From JBGTSJ01 sp041940305 (GTDB taxonomy: Bacteria; Planctomycetota; Planctomycetia; Planctomycetales; Planctomycetaceae): DNA of 64,000 bases. The position numbers and the translations under genes are program-made. The stretch covers positions 124,001-188,000 of the forward strand of contig JBGTSJ010000008.1 in the NCBI GenBank assembly GCA_041940305.1. Reading direction: 5' to 3'. Numbering within the stretch: the first letter of the stretch is position 1; each line of letters starts with the position of its first letter. The notes beneath the pieces are model-generated. The model was given only the letters and a program-made list of their open reading frames with translations, had not been told where the DNA came from and made no database searches. Below, one piece after another: positions 41,750 to 52,100 of the stretch.

Positions 41750-42691
41750 ATGCACGTCCTCGGCAAGGTGTTTCTCGGACTGACGATCGTCCTCGCGGCG
41801 GTGGACGCGTATCTGGCCACCATCCTGCTCGCACATCAGCGACACTGGACGAAACAGATCGACGACGCCCGGCAGCAGTACGAGACAACTCATGAGTCGC
41901 TCGTGACCACGCGGGCGCAGGTCCGCGATCTTGAGCTGCAGGCCAACCGGATTTATGACACCTGGGGACAGACGTGGGCCGCGCCCCAGGGTCGCGCCAT
42001 CAATGCCAATGCCGGCTCGTTCGCGGTAGGTGCGGGCGCCGCGCTGGGATTGCCGCAGCCGCCAGCGAATGGTTCCGCCCCGATCCTCTATCTGTTCACC
42101 GAAGAGCCGGACGGGACGTCCAGGTTCCTCGGTGGCTTCCGCATGACGGACGTGCAGGCGGACCAGGCGGGTGGCCAGATTCCGCATCAGCCGCCGATGC
42201 CCCCGGAAATCGCCGGGTTGCAGCAGTACTCCGGGGCGCCTATCCGCATCCGCGAAACGGTTCCCTCGGCCTGGCGGTCCGCCATTGCCGACTTCTACGC
42301 CCAGTACGCCCTCGCCGAACAGGCGCTCACGTTTCAGGCGAACCAGCTCGCAATTCAAAACGCGCAACTGGCAAAGTCGCAGTCGATCCTCGACCAGCGG
42401 CTGGCCGAGCTCAATGGCGATCCGCAGCCGCCGGAGGGAGCCAGCCAGGAAGTCATCGACGGACTGGTGCTGACGATCCGCAAAGAAGAGACCCAGCGCA
42501 ATGCCGACCTGCAGACGCTCGACCAGTTGCGTCACGAGTACGCTCGAAAAACGATCGAGCTGAACGAGATGGTCGATACGAACAAGGGAATCGTCTCGAA
42601 CCTGCCGGGCTACGAGGATTCCCTGCTCAAGCCCCCCAGTCGCACGAGCGAGAGCGTCCGCACGACACAGCGGGATTCGACGGCTCAGTAA
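41750..42691 (+). CDS. Membrane-anchored coiled-coil protein
   Basis: 313 residues. One N-terminal span (VLGKVFLGLTIVLAAVDAYLATILL, about 3-27), then coiled coil at about 30-75 (QIDDARQQYETTHESLVTTR...), a middle globular segment with ILYLFTEEPDGTSRFLGGFRM (about 103-123), and a second long coiled coil (about 180-285). No family recognised, but a planctomycete-type protein. GGGGG precedes the start by nine bases. Possible cell-envelope structural role, inferred only from topology. Confidence 0.62.
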   Translation: MHVLGKVFLGLTIVLAAVDAYLATILLAHQRHWTKQIDDARQQYETTHESLVTTRAQVRDLELQANRIYDTWGQTWAAPQGRAINANAGSFAVGAGAALGLPQPPANGSAPILYLFTEEPDGTSRFLGGFRMTDVQADQAGGQIPHQPPMPPEIAGLQQYSGAPIRIRETVPSAWRSAIADFYAQYALAEQALTFQANQLAIQNAQLAKSQSILDQRLAELNGDPQPPEGASQEVIDGLVLTIRKEETQRNADLQTLDQLRHEYARKTIELNEMVDTNKGIVSNLPGYEDSLLKPPSRTSESVRTTQRDSTAQ

Positions 42692-42820
42692 CCCGGCGTG
42701 CAGTGACGCCCTGGGCATCGCACTGGTCCGGAGCAAACGTCGGCCTGTCCCGCCGGCGGCAGGCTGCGCACGGAAGCTGTGTGGAGTGGGCCGCACTTCT
42801 GCAGGGGATGGCAGCTGCCG

Positions 42821-44146
42821 TCAGACTTTCAGCGCGTCGAGCCGGCCGTTGCTGTCGCCGAAGCTCTCAACCTTCGCGCCCATGCGGTCCAGCATGGAGA
42901 GGAACAGGTTGTTCATCGGGACTTCGTCTTTGAGACGCAGGTGCCGTCCGGTCGTCACGGTGCCCCCGCCGCGGCCCGCCATCAGGATCGGCAGGTCGTC
43001 GTGGCGATGCCGGTTGCCGTCGCTGATCGCGCAGCCGTAGACCAGCATGCAGTTGTCGAGCAGCGAGCCTTCTCCCTCCGGAATCGCCTTCATGCGGTCG
43101 AGGAAGTACGCGAACTGCTCGACGAGGAACTGGTCCACGCGCTGGATCTTGGCCATCGTTTCCTCGTCGTCGCGGTGATGCGACAGCTCGTGATGCCCTT
43201 CCTTCACCTCGACCTCGCGATAGGCGCGGTTGCTCCCCTCGTTCGCCAGCATGAAGGTGGCGATCCGCGTGGTGTCCGTCTGGAAGGCGACCGCCATCAG
43301 GTCGTACATCAGGCGGACGTGGTCGACGAACTGGTCCGGGATCCCTTCCGGAGCCTCCATTTCCGGTACGAGCGCGCGGGCTTCCTGCTCGGAGCGGTCG
43401 ATCCGCTGCTCGATCTCGCGGACGCTGCTGAAATACTCGTCGAGCTTCCGCTGGTCGTTCCGGCCGAGTTGCTTCCGGAGCCCGGCCGCATCGGTCGCCA
43501 CGAAATCGAGAATGCTCTTACGATAAAAGTCGCGCTCGGCTTTCGCTTTGGCATCCTCGCCCGACCCGAACAGCCGTTCGAACGCGGCCTTCGGATTGAC
43601 CTCCTTCGCCATCGGCGTCGTCTCGGACTTCCAGGAGATGTTGGACGAGTACGCGCAGCTGTAGCCTGAGTCGCAGCTGCCGGCCTGCCGCCCTTCCTCG
43701 GTGCCGAGTTCGAGCGACGGCAGCCGCGTCTGGCTGCCGATCCGTTCCGCAGCGATCTGATCGACCGACTGGCCGAGTTTGATGTCGGCGCCGGCCGTCT
43801 TGCGGGGCTGCGAACCGGTGAGGAAGGCCGCGCAGGAGCGGGCATGATCGCCGGCGCCGTCGCCGTTGGCGCGCGCCTTGTCATGGGCCAAACCGGAAAT
43901 CACCAGCAGATCACTCCGGTGCCGTTCCAGGGAGGCGAGCGTTCTGGGGAGCTCATACGACGTCCCTTCTTCCGAGGGCGTCCAGTGCTGCATGATCGCG
44001 CCGTTGGGGAAGAACACGAACGCCATCCGCTTCGGGACTTCGACGGCAGCCCCGAAGGCGGTGCGGGGAAGCATCGCGTCAAGGAGCGGCAGCGACATTA
44101 CGGCGCCGGCCCCCTTCAGGAACTTGCGGCGGGGAAGCGTCAGCAT
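42821..44146 (-). CDS. DUF1552 domain protein
   Basis: 441 residues from ATG 44146, with GAGGAGA five bases upstream. Twin-arginine-like signal at the N-terminus (LPRRKFLKGAGAVMSLPLLDAMLP), so it is exported folded. Matches the DUF1552 family throughout: FPNGAIMQHWTP (about 46-57), SGLAHDKARANGDGAGDHAR, GYSCAYSSNISWKSETTPM, and HRHDDLPILMAGRGGG near 385. Planctomycetes carry many such genes, nearly always next to a DUF1592 cytochrome-like gene, as here (upstream, 53 bases). Function unknown. Confidence 0.92.
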   Translation of the reverse strand: MLTLPRRKFLKGAGAVMSLPLLDAMLPRTAFGAAVEVPKRMAFVFFPNGAIMQHWTPSEEGTSYELPRTLASLERHRSDLLVISGLAHDKARANGDGAGDHARSCAAFLTGSQPRKTAGADIKLGQSVDQIAAERIGSQTRLPSLELGTEEGRQAGSCDSGYSCAYSSNISWKSETTPMAKEVNPKAAFERLFGSGEDAKAKAERDFYRKSILDFVATDAAGLRKQLGRNDQRKLDEYFSSVREIEQRIDRSEQEARALVPEMEAPEGIPDQFVDHVRLMYDLMAVAFQTDTTRIATFMLANEGSNRAYREVEVKEGHHELSHHRDDEETMAKIQRVDQFLVEQFAYFLDRMKAIPEGEGSLLDNCMLVYGCAISDGNRHRHDDLPILMAGRGGGTVTTGRHLRLKDEVPMNNLFLSMLDRMGAKVESFGDSNGRLDALKV

Positions 44147-44199
44147 CGTCGGTCTCCTCACTGAGGACTTGCTGCGATCGGGCGCTGGGTGAAGTTACG

Positions 44200-46839
44200 T
44201 CAGTCAGCTCGCTGCATGCGGAACGGCTCGCTGCGGACGATGGCCGTCAGCAGAGCTGAGAACCGGTAGTCCGCGCTCTCCGATTCGGCCACGATCTGGT
44301 CGATCGTGCATTGGTCATAATACTCCAAACCCCGGCCCAGAGCGTAGGTTAGCAGCTTTTCCGCCATGCAGGCGGCAAATTCCGACTTCCGCCCGCTGAG
44401 GATGTCGATCAGCTCGATCGGGCCGGAAAACGACTCGCCGGACGGGAGCGTGCCGGTCGTGTCGAGCGGCCGCTCTCCTTCCTGGTCCCGCCATCGGCCA
44501 ATCGCATCAAAGTTCTCCAGTCCGAAACCAATGTCGTCCATCAGTTTATGACAGGAGGCGCAGGTCGGATCGGCCCGGTGAATCTCCAGTTGCTCCCGCA
44601 TCGAAAGCTCGGGGTTCGCCTTTTGCGTCTCCTCCAGACCGGGCACCAGCGGCGGCGGATCGGGAGGCTTGTCCCCCAGCAGGTTTTCCAGCACCCACTG
44701 CCCCCGTTTCACGGGAGACGTGCGGGTGGGATAGGACGTGAGCGTGAGAATGCTGGCGTGCGTCAAGAGTCCGGCCCGTCGTCCGTCGGTCAATTCGACG
44801 CGCCGGAACTCATCTCCCTGCACTCCCTCGATCCCATACAACTCGGCCAGGTTCTCATTGACGAAGCTGTAGCGGGCGGTCAGCAGGTCCGTCAGCGGCC
44901 GGTCGTCCCGCACGATCGAGGCAAAAAACAGCTCCGTTTCCTGCCAGATGTCCTCACGCAACTGTGCGTCAAAGTCGGGGAACCGCTCGGGGTCCGGCGC
45001 AACGTCGTCGGTGGCGAGGCGGCGGAGATTGAGCCACTGGCCGCCGAAGTTCTGGATCAACGCGAACGACTTGGGATCCGCCATCATCCGTCGCACCTGC
45101 TGCTCGAGCACGGCGTCCTGACGCAGCGTTCCCTGCTCCGCGAGGTGGAACAGTTCGTCATCCGGCATGCTGCTCCACAGAAAGTACGACAGGCGCGAAG
45201 CGAGTTCATAGTCATTCAGCGAGTGGCGGCCGTCGGCGGTCTCCCCCCGTTTGTCGGTCTCCACCCGAAACAGAAAGTGCGGCGAGACGAGGACCGCCTG
45301 CACGCCGATCTGCATCGCGCGCTCAAACGATTCGCCCCGTTCGACCGCCATCGCGACGAACCCCGCGTACTGCGAGATTTCCTCGTCTGTCGCCGGACGC
45401 CGGAACGCGCGGTCGAGCAGGTTCCGCAGGTTCGCCCGCGCCGCCTCTTCGAGCGTGATCGACTCGGAGGGCACGACGGCGATCAGCTGCCGGTGGGCCG
45501 CGGGGAGTTCGGTCGGCGGATCGAGCGGTCCTTCGATTGAAATGGCGCGGACGTGCAGATTGCGGTCTTCGCCCTGGTCCGGATTGTAATAGTCGTTGAT
45601 GAACGCCACCGAGATCCGCCGTTCGCCCGCGTCCGATCGGAAGCGGTGCTGGTAAGGCTCGGGACGTTCGCCTCCCTGCACCTCGATCACGGTGAGCACC
45701 TCGTCCCCGCTGCGCAGTTCGAACCGTGCTTTCTCGTCCCCTGCCTGGTCCGCTCCCACTTCGGCCGTAATCAGATACTCGCCTGCGGACGGGAGTGTGA
45801 ATTCGCCGCGGACCGCGCCTTGAGACGCCAGGGTCCGGGCGCCGTTGGGTCCATTCCCCGCCTCGCGCCCCCGCAGTTGGTTTCCCTCCACTCGCTCCGC
45901 AATGCGGTACTCATCCTCCGTGAGAATGGCCGCATCGGCGATTTGCTCCGCGGCGGTGAGATACTTCTCAATCAGCAGCGGCGGGACGGACAGCACGTCG
46001 CCGATATTGTCGAACCCGTAGCCCACGTCGTCCGAGGGAAAATCGTCCGCGGGCTGGAAGTCGACTCCCAGCAGATCGCGAACCGTGTTGTTGTACTCGA
46101 CTCGGTTCAGTCGCCGGATGGTGACGCGCCCCGGGTCGGGAGCCAGATCGCAGTCCACGTAGAACAGCGCGTGGTCGAGCCAGTCCACGACGCGCTGCCT
46201 CTCCTCGTCCGCGGGCTGCTCCGAGTCGGCCGGAGGCATGGCGCCGATGCGCAGCCGATCAAACACCCGCTCCCAGTGTCGCCGGTCCGCCTGGATGGCG
46301 GCCACGTCGGCATACGCCTCAAAATTGAGCTCCCCTTCCGCGCTGTCGCCGGAATGGCAGTCGTAGCAATACTGTTCAAAAAACGGCCGCACATCGGCTG
46401 CGAAATCCTGCTGCGGTGCTGTCGGCTCGGAAGGAGCGGCCTGGACCGGCGGCGTCACGGCCTGTTCCACCTGCAGTCCCAGAATGATCAGGAGTGCGCC
46501 GATTCCGGTCGTCACGATCGCGGCGGACCACCAGGCCAACGCGCGGCGCGTGCGACTGCGCGGCTTGGCGATGCGATGACGCCGGGGTGAATGCGATGCC
46601 GGAAGTCGGTTCGCAGCCGCCGGCATTGGCTTCGTTTTCGTAGCCGGCCGTTGAGTCCTCGCCGGCGTCGTGACGGCCGTTGCACCAGGCGGCTTCTCCT
46701 GCGGAACGGTGTTTCCGGCGGCAGGGATCTGGATCTCCTGTCGGCACTCGCGTTGGGGACATCGCGCGCGGCGCCCGGCAAGTTCCGGACGAACTTCAAT
46801 CAGCGCGTCGCAATGCGGGCAGCGAATGCGGAAACGCAT
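44200..46839 (-). CDS. DUF1592/DUF1588/DUF1585 c-type cytochrome-like protein
   Basis: 879 residues from ATG 46839. The N-terminus has an unusual zinc-ribbon-like module (RCPHCDALIEV with a partner CPQREC, about 6-35), a basic Pro/Ala linker, and one span (about 103-124, AIVTTGIGALLIILGL). The periplasmic part holds a haem c motif CYDCH (about 158), DUF1587 (RRLNRVEYNNTVRDLLGVD), a carbohydrate-binding-like beta domain, DUF1592 (RAFRRPATDEE), DUF1588 (second haem motif CASCH) and DUF1585 (LLTYALGRGLEYYDQC). Forms a unit with the DUF1552 protein encoded 53 bases downstream. Electron-transfer role inferred from the haem motifs. Confidence 0.9.
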   Translation of the reverse strand: MRFRIRCPHCDALIEVRPELAGRRARCPQRECRQEIQIPAAGNTVPQEKPPGATAVTTPARTQRPATKTKPMPAAANRLPASHSPRRHRIAKPRSRTRRALAWWSAAIVTTGIGALLIILGLQVEQAVTPPVQAAPSEPTAPQQDFAADVRPFFEQYCYDCHSGDSAEGELNFEAYADVAAIQADRRHWERVFDRLRIGAMPPADSEQPADEERQRVVDWLDHALFYVDCDLAPDPGRVTIRRLNRVEYNNTVRDLLGVDFQPADDFPSDDVGYGFDNIGDVLSVPPLLIEKYLTAAEQIADAAILTEDEYRIAERVEGNQLRGREAGNGPNGARTLASQGAVRGEFTLPSAGEYLITAEVGADQAGDEKARFELRSGDEVLTVIEVQGGERPEPYQHRFRSDAGERRISVAFINDYYNPDQGEDRNLHVRAISIEGPLDPPTELPAAHRQLIAVVPSESITLEEAARANLRNLLDRAFRRPATDEEISQYAGFVAMAVERGESFERAMQIGVQAVLVSPHFLFRVETDKRGETADGRHSLNDYELASRLSYFLWSSMPDDELFHLAEQGTLRQDAVLEQQVRRMMADPKSFALIQNFGGQWLNLRRLATDDVAPDPERFPDFDAQLREDIWQETELFFASIVRDDRPLTDLLTARYSFVNENLAELYGIEGVQGDEFRRVELTDGRRAGLLTHASILTLTSYPTRTSPVKRGQWVLENLLGDKPPDPPPLVPGLEETQKANPELSMREQLEIHRADPTCASCHKLMDDIGFGLENFDAIGRWRDQEGERPLDTTGTLPSGESFSGPIELIDILSGRKSEFAACMAEKLLTYALGRGLEYYDQCTIDQIVAESESADYRFSALLTAIVRSEPFRMQRAD

Positions 46840-47148
46840 GGTGATCGGCAGGCAGGACAGACGTAGACCGCACGGCCCGGACGCGGCAGTGAGCGCGGTC
46901 GGCTCTGGTGGGAAGCCCGCAGATCGGGCCGGAGCCGTTCGCAACAGTCGTCAATGATATGTTACGCCGCCGCCGCGCGGACTGTCCAGCAGCGGGCTCC
47001 CCCGGATTCAGCGAATCTCACGAAGGAAACGGGACTTACGCTGCTGCGCCGCCGGCCCACGCTTGCGGAGCGGGAATCGCTACTGCATCCTATGGTCTGA
47101 CTCGCCTAACGCGGAGACGACGCCTCCAAGGTCACAACTGAGACATGT
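46840..47148. other. Gene-free interval between divergent genes
   Basis: 309 bases with no supported gene, hairpin or RNA. It separates the DUF1592 gene (minus strand) from the PQQ-like protein (plus strand) and should contain both promoters; none could be assigned with confidence. Confidence 0.4.
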
Positions 47149-48450
47149 ATGCCCGCTCCCATTCGCACTCTCCTGCAGAACTCGCTCGTGCGGCTCGGCT
47201 GTATCACGATTGCGCTCAACTGTCTGACTCCGTCTTCGGCAACGGCTGACGATAACTGGACGCGGTTCCGCGGGCCGGACGGGACCGGAATCAGCGACCT
47301 GCAGGGAGTCCCCGTCGAATGGTCCCTCGACGACTACGAGTGGATCATTCCGCTGGAGGGAGTCGGCCATGCGGCGCCGGTGATCTGGGAGAACGCACTC
47401 TTCATCACCACCGGCGCCGATGACGGCGTCCGGACGCTCCGGCGCCTGGACGCCACCACCGGCGAGGAAGTCTGGTCGCAGGAACTGCGGCTGGCGACCA
47501 ATCACCTGCACAAAAAGAACAGCTATGCCTCGTCGACTCCCACGGTCGACGGCGAACGCGTGTACGTCATCCATGCCGATGCTGACCAGCAATTGGTCAT
47601 CGCCTACACGCTGGACGGGGACGAAGTGTGGAAGCGGGACATCGGGATCTTTGAGAGCCAGCATGGGCAGGGGATTTCGCCGATCGTTTACGAGAACCTG
47701 CTGATCGTCTGCAATGACCAGGCGGGCCCGAGCAGCATCATCGCGATCGATCGCCGGACCGGTGACACCGTGTGGGAAATCCCGCGCGAGCCGAAGGAGG
47801 TTTCGTACGCCACGCCGTTCGTGCTGGAACTGGAAGACCGCCCGCCTCAACTCATCGTTGCCAGCGAAGCCTCCGGGTTGTCCTCCCTGAATCCGCTGAC
47901 CGGCGAGGAATACTGGGACACGGACGCCATGCCGTTGCGGACCGTCGCCTCTCCTGTTTACGGCAACGGGCTGATCGTCGTCAGTTGCGGCTCGGGCGGC
48001 ATCGGCAAATACATGCGGGCCGTCGACCCCACCGGCAGCGGCGACGTCTCTGCGACGCATACCCGCTTCGAGCGGCTGGAGAAGGACACGCTGAATTACG
48101 TGCCGACACCGGTCGTGCATGGCGAGCACATCTATCTGTGGTGCGACCGCGGATTCGTCTGTTGCGTCGAGATGGCGACGGGTGCCACGGTCTGGAACGA
48201 GCGGATCGGCGGAAACTACAGCGGCTCACCCGTCCTGATCGACGGCAAGTTGTACTGCATGAGCGAAGAAGGGGACGTGGTGGTCCTTGAGGCCAGTCCC
48301 GAGTTCAAGGAGCCGACGCGCAATCCGCTCGGCGACGGTTCGCATTCGACGCCGGCGGTCGCCAACGGCCGCGTGTATTTGCGCGGGTTCTCGCGGCTGG
48401 CCTGCCTGAAGGCGAAGGGGGCGAGTGTCGCAGCGGGCGGGGCGGAGTGA
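47149..48450 (+). CDS. PQQ-like beta-propeller protein
   Basis: 433 residues. Signal peptide (about 1-32, ending SSATA). Propeller blades are recognised by repeating W/G motifs: NWTRFRGPDGTGISD (about 36-50), LDATTGEEVWSQEL, YTLDGDEVWKRDI, IDRRTGDTVWEIPRE, LNPLTGEEYWD and METATGATVWNERIGG. The opening WTRFRGPDGTG is typical of the BamB/outer-membrane-assembly-like family abundant in planctomycetes. Exported, periplasmic; the ligand is unknown and PQQ binding is not implied. A zinc-ribbon protein follows closely. Confidence 0.88.
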   Translation: MPAPIRTLLQNSLVRLGCITIALNCLTPSSATADDNWTRFRGPDGTGISDLQGVPVEWSLDDYEWIIPLEGVGHAAPVIWENALFITTGADDGVRTLRRLDATTGEEVWSQELRLATNHLHKKNSYASSTPTVDGERVYVIHADADQQLVIAYTLDGDEVWKRDIGIFESQHGQGISPIVYENLLIVCNDQAGPSSIIAIDRRTGDTVWEIPREPKEVSYATPFVLELEDRPPQLIVASEASGLSSLNPLTGEEYWDTDAMPLRTVASPVYGNGLIVVSCGSGGIGKYMRAVDPTGSGDVSATHTRFERLEKDTLNYVPTPVVHGEHIYLWCDRGFVCCVEMATGATVWNERIGGNYSGSPVLIDGKLYCMSEEGDVVVLEASPEFKEPTRNPLGDGSHSTPAVANGRVYLRGFSRLACLKAKGASVAAGGAE

Positions 48451-48462
48451 CGGAGAGCGCGG

Positions 48463-48885
48463 ATGGCAGCCTGGCCGGGCGGGCCTTGTCCGGAGTGCGG
48501 CGATCAGATGCCGGCGAGACTGATTCGCTGCGCGAGCTGCCGCGCGCTGTTGAATCCTGAATTGGAGCCGAGCGAGATCGTCGCCCCGGAGTTCGTTCCA
48601 CTGCCGGAGGTCGAGGCCGTGATTGACACACCTGTCGTCGGATACTTCGTCACCTGCCCGCATTGCGAGAAGGAACTGCGGATCAACGCCCGGTTCCTCG
48701 GGCAGCACGTCGCCTGCAAATTCTGCGACGGCCAGTTCCAGTTTCAGGTCGAGCCGGCCGCAGTGCAGTGGACGGCCTTCTATGCCGACTGTCCGCATTG
48801 TTCGAAGGAGCTGCGCGCGGCGAAGAAGTACCGCGGGGCCAAGGTCGCCTGCAAGTTCTGCGAGGGCGCAATCCGCTTCGTCTGA
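48463..48885 (+). CDS. Triple zinc-ribbon protein
   Basis: 140 residues. Three CxxC pairs in separate modules: CPECGD with CASC (about 9-26), TCPHCEKELRI with CKFCDG (about 64-89) and DCPHCSKELRA with CKFCEG (about 109-134). The last two modules are near-identical repeats, each with a K/R-rich loop. No signal peptide or membrane span; a cytosolic zinc protein. The start 12 bases after the PQQ-like gene and GGAG upstream fit one operon. Function unknown. Confidence 0.75.
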   Translation: MAAWPGGPCPECGDQMPARLIRCASCRALLNPELEPSEIVAPEFVPLPEVEAVIDTPVVGYFVTCPHCEKELRINARFLGQHVACKFCDGQFQFQVEPAAVQWTAFYADCPHCSKELRAAKKYRGAKVACKFCEGAIRFV

Positions 48886-49141
48886 CCGCCGCGCACCCAT
48901 CCTGCATGGAGTGACGGGCACGGTTGCCGCTTCGTGGCCCGCAGCGCAGAGCGGCTTGGTGTGCGTTGCAACCGCCCGCCCGGAGGGGACGGGGCTGGAC
49001 GCATAGGTCGCCCAGGGATTCGCCTCGAATGCTCGGACCTCGGATCGAGCCCAATCTGGTCTTTGCCGGTTCTTCATGATCTGGTAGACCACGGCGTTTG
49101 GATACAGGCGGGGCGCTCCGTCTCTCAAATGGAGTTGAGGG

Positions 49142-52100
49142 ATGTTTTCGCCGGGGCAGATGCGCCATGGATGGGCGCTGCTGTCGGCCACCGCGGCTTG
49201 CGCGGTGTGCATGGCGGTCGCGGTGCCCCCGGTCCAGGCCGACGAGGCTCTTGCAGTTCCCACTGCCGATGAGCCCGCCGCTCCTCCGTCGAGCCGATCG
49301 GCAGATTCAGCCGAAGCGGATTCCTCACCCGCGGAACTGGCGCGCCAGGCCCGTGTCCGTCAGTCGCTCAACATCTATCTCGTCCGGGACCGCGAATACT
49401 CCGTCCTGCTGGAAACCGCGGCAGGCCTCATCGGTGACGGCCGGGCCACGACCGCGATTCGCCAGCTGCAGGATCTCTTGGATGCTCCTCAGGACGTCTT
49501 CGTCTGGGACGCTGCCGGCGCCGTGCCGCAATCCGCGCGGACAGAGGCGATCGCCCTGCTCCGCAGCCTGCCCGCCGGTGGACGCGCGGAGTACGAACGC
49601 CTGTTTGGAGCCGACGCCCGACGTCTGCTGCAGGAGTATCAGACATCCGGCAATCCGGCTCACCTCTCGACTCTATTGCAGCGCTACCGGCTTACGGAGG
49701 CCGGAGCCAATGCATTGGAGCTGAGCGCACAAACGGCGATGGATCACGGCCGATTCGTAGAGGCCGCCGCCAACTGGCGTCTCTGGCTCGAGGATCGGGG
49801 CGGCGACGCGAACCACTGCCGGACAGAGCGACTGCAGGCTGAGATTGCGGCTCAACTGGCCGCCCTCGAAGGTGTGGAAATCGTGCTTCCGCCATTCGAT
49901 GGCCGGCAGCCGGTATCTTTCGCGGGGCAGACAAAGCCGGCTGAAGAATGGGTGCAGGAATTCGTGGCGACTGCAACCGTGGGGCGAAACCAGAACCATT
50001 CGGCGGGATCGGCTCACGCGATCGTCGCCCGCGACGATGACGTCCGGACTGCGGTGATCCCCACATCCTCACCCTTATGGGTTTTCGGGTTCGCCGATGA
50101 TCAAAGCGATCCAACGTCCGGTGTCGAACAGGTCGCACACGTCGAGCGGACGCTGACGACGGCCGAAATCCTCGCGCACTGGCAGTCCGGGCGGACCGCG
50201 CAGCGGATCCCCTGCGCTGGAGCGAACGTCGCTCTTGTCCAGGACGGATGCCTGCTGGTCAAGGATTACAACAGCGTGACCGCGCGCGATCTACACAGTG
50301 GCGACGTCCGGTGGCGGTTCCCGCTCAACGGAGCGCTCGAAGAGCGCATCGGCCGGATTCCGGTCCCCGATGCGGCGACCACCGCGACGGACCCGCGAGC
50401 CGCCGCGGCGCAGGTGTTTGAGTCCGAGTTCGTCGCCAATTCGGTGCTCGGCAGCCTGACCTGCGACGGGCGTCGCGTGTACTTCATCGACTCGACTCCT
50501 GCGGATTCCGCCGCCGAATCAGGCGAGGGACCGGCTCCCCAAGTGACGAATCGCCTTGTCGCCGTGCGGCTCGGCGACGACGGCCAGAGCGGGGGCGTCT
50601 TGGCCTGGGAATTCCCCCCCGCCTCCCGGAATCGCAGCGATCATCGCGGCTGGTTCCTGCTCGGGGCGCCGACGCCGACTCCCGAGACGCTGTTCGTCAT
50701 GGAGGAGCGTGACGACGAAATCCATCTCCTGGCTCTCGATCCCGCGACGGGCGCGCTCCGCTGGGATCAGCCCGTCTCGCTGGTGGACCGAGGCATCGAT
50801 GAATGCGCTCACCGGCAGCGCGCGGCCTGTTCTCCGGTCGTGGCGAACGGCATCGTCCTCTGTCCGACTCAACTCGGGACGCTCGTGGCGGTCGACTCCG
50901 TCAGCGGCCGCCTCCTGTGGGTGTATTCTTATTCCGACTTCAGCGGTCCGTCGCAGCCCTGGCGCGGTGCCCGCTCCAGCGAGACGCAGCATGGGCGGCC
51001 GGAATTCGTCAATCCCCCGCTGGTCGCGCGCGGCCGCGTGCTGACGATGACTCCCCATACCGATCACGTCCATTGCGTCGACCTGCTGACCGGTCGCCGT
51101 CTGTGGAAACAGCCGCGAGAAGAGGCCCTGTCGGCAACGCTGGCCGGCGATGAACTCCTGCTGGTGATCAGCCTGCGGGAATGCCGGGCGATCCGGGTCA
51201 GCGACGGAGAGCCGATCTGGCGGACCCGCATCGAAGCGCCGCAGGGACGTGGAATCGCCGTCGGCGGTTCGTTCCTGTTGCCAGGCTCAAACGGTCGCAT
51301 GCAGATGCTCGATATCGCGACCGGTGAACTGGCCCCCGATCTGCTGCCGCAGCCGCGACTGACCAATACCGTGCTGCGGGCCGGCGGAGACCCGGCAGCG
51401 AATCTGGAGATTCCGATCGCAACGGAACCGCCGCATGGCAATCTGACGCTTTACGAAGACTACGTCATTTCCTGCGGACCCGCCGGAGTCGCGGTTTATC
51501 CGAGAGCCGACGTCGCGCTGGCCGCACTGCAGCAGTCCGCCGAAGACGCCTCACCCGACGGTCTGCGGCGCATCGCCGAACTGCAACTGCGGCTGGGCCG
51601 CGTGGCCGATGCCCGGCAGTCCCTGCAAGCGGCGCTGCAGCAGGATCCCGATCCGCCGCTGCGGACGACGATTGAGCGTCACCTGCGGGAAGTCCTGTAC
51701 CGGGCGATGATGGAGGAACGGGACGTCACCGCCGTGGCGGCGCTCGACCCGCTGGCGCGAACGCCTGATGAGCGATCCCGCTTTCTGGCGCTGCGGCTGG
51801 AACTCGAACTCGCAGCCGCGGACTTTGAGACCGCGCTGCAGACAGCTGCCGAACTGGAGTCCCTGAACGTCCAGCATCCGGTGGCAATGGACGGGCGTGA
51901 ACGCTTTGTCGTGGAGCCGGCTGTCCTCGCCGCCGCCGCACTCGACCGGGCGCGTGCTGCGCAGACGCGGACTGTGGTGACACCCCGCGTTCTGAATCTC
52001 GATCACGAGTCGGACCTGTCTCGCCTGCGAAGCCTGATCGCGCTGTCCGGCACAGCCGCCGAGCGCTCCAGCCTGACGCGCGCGCTCGCTGGCGAACTGA

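Noticed and set aside
47080..48129. 349-residue frame antisense to the PQQ-like protein
   Set aside because: Shadow of a well-supported beta-propeller gene.
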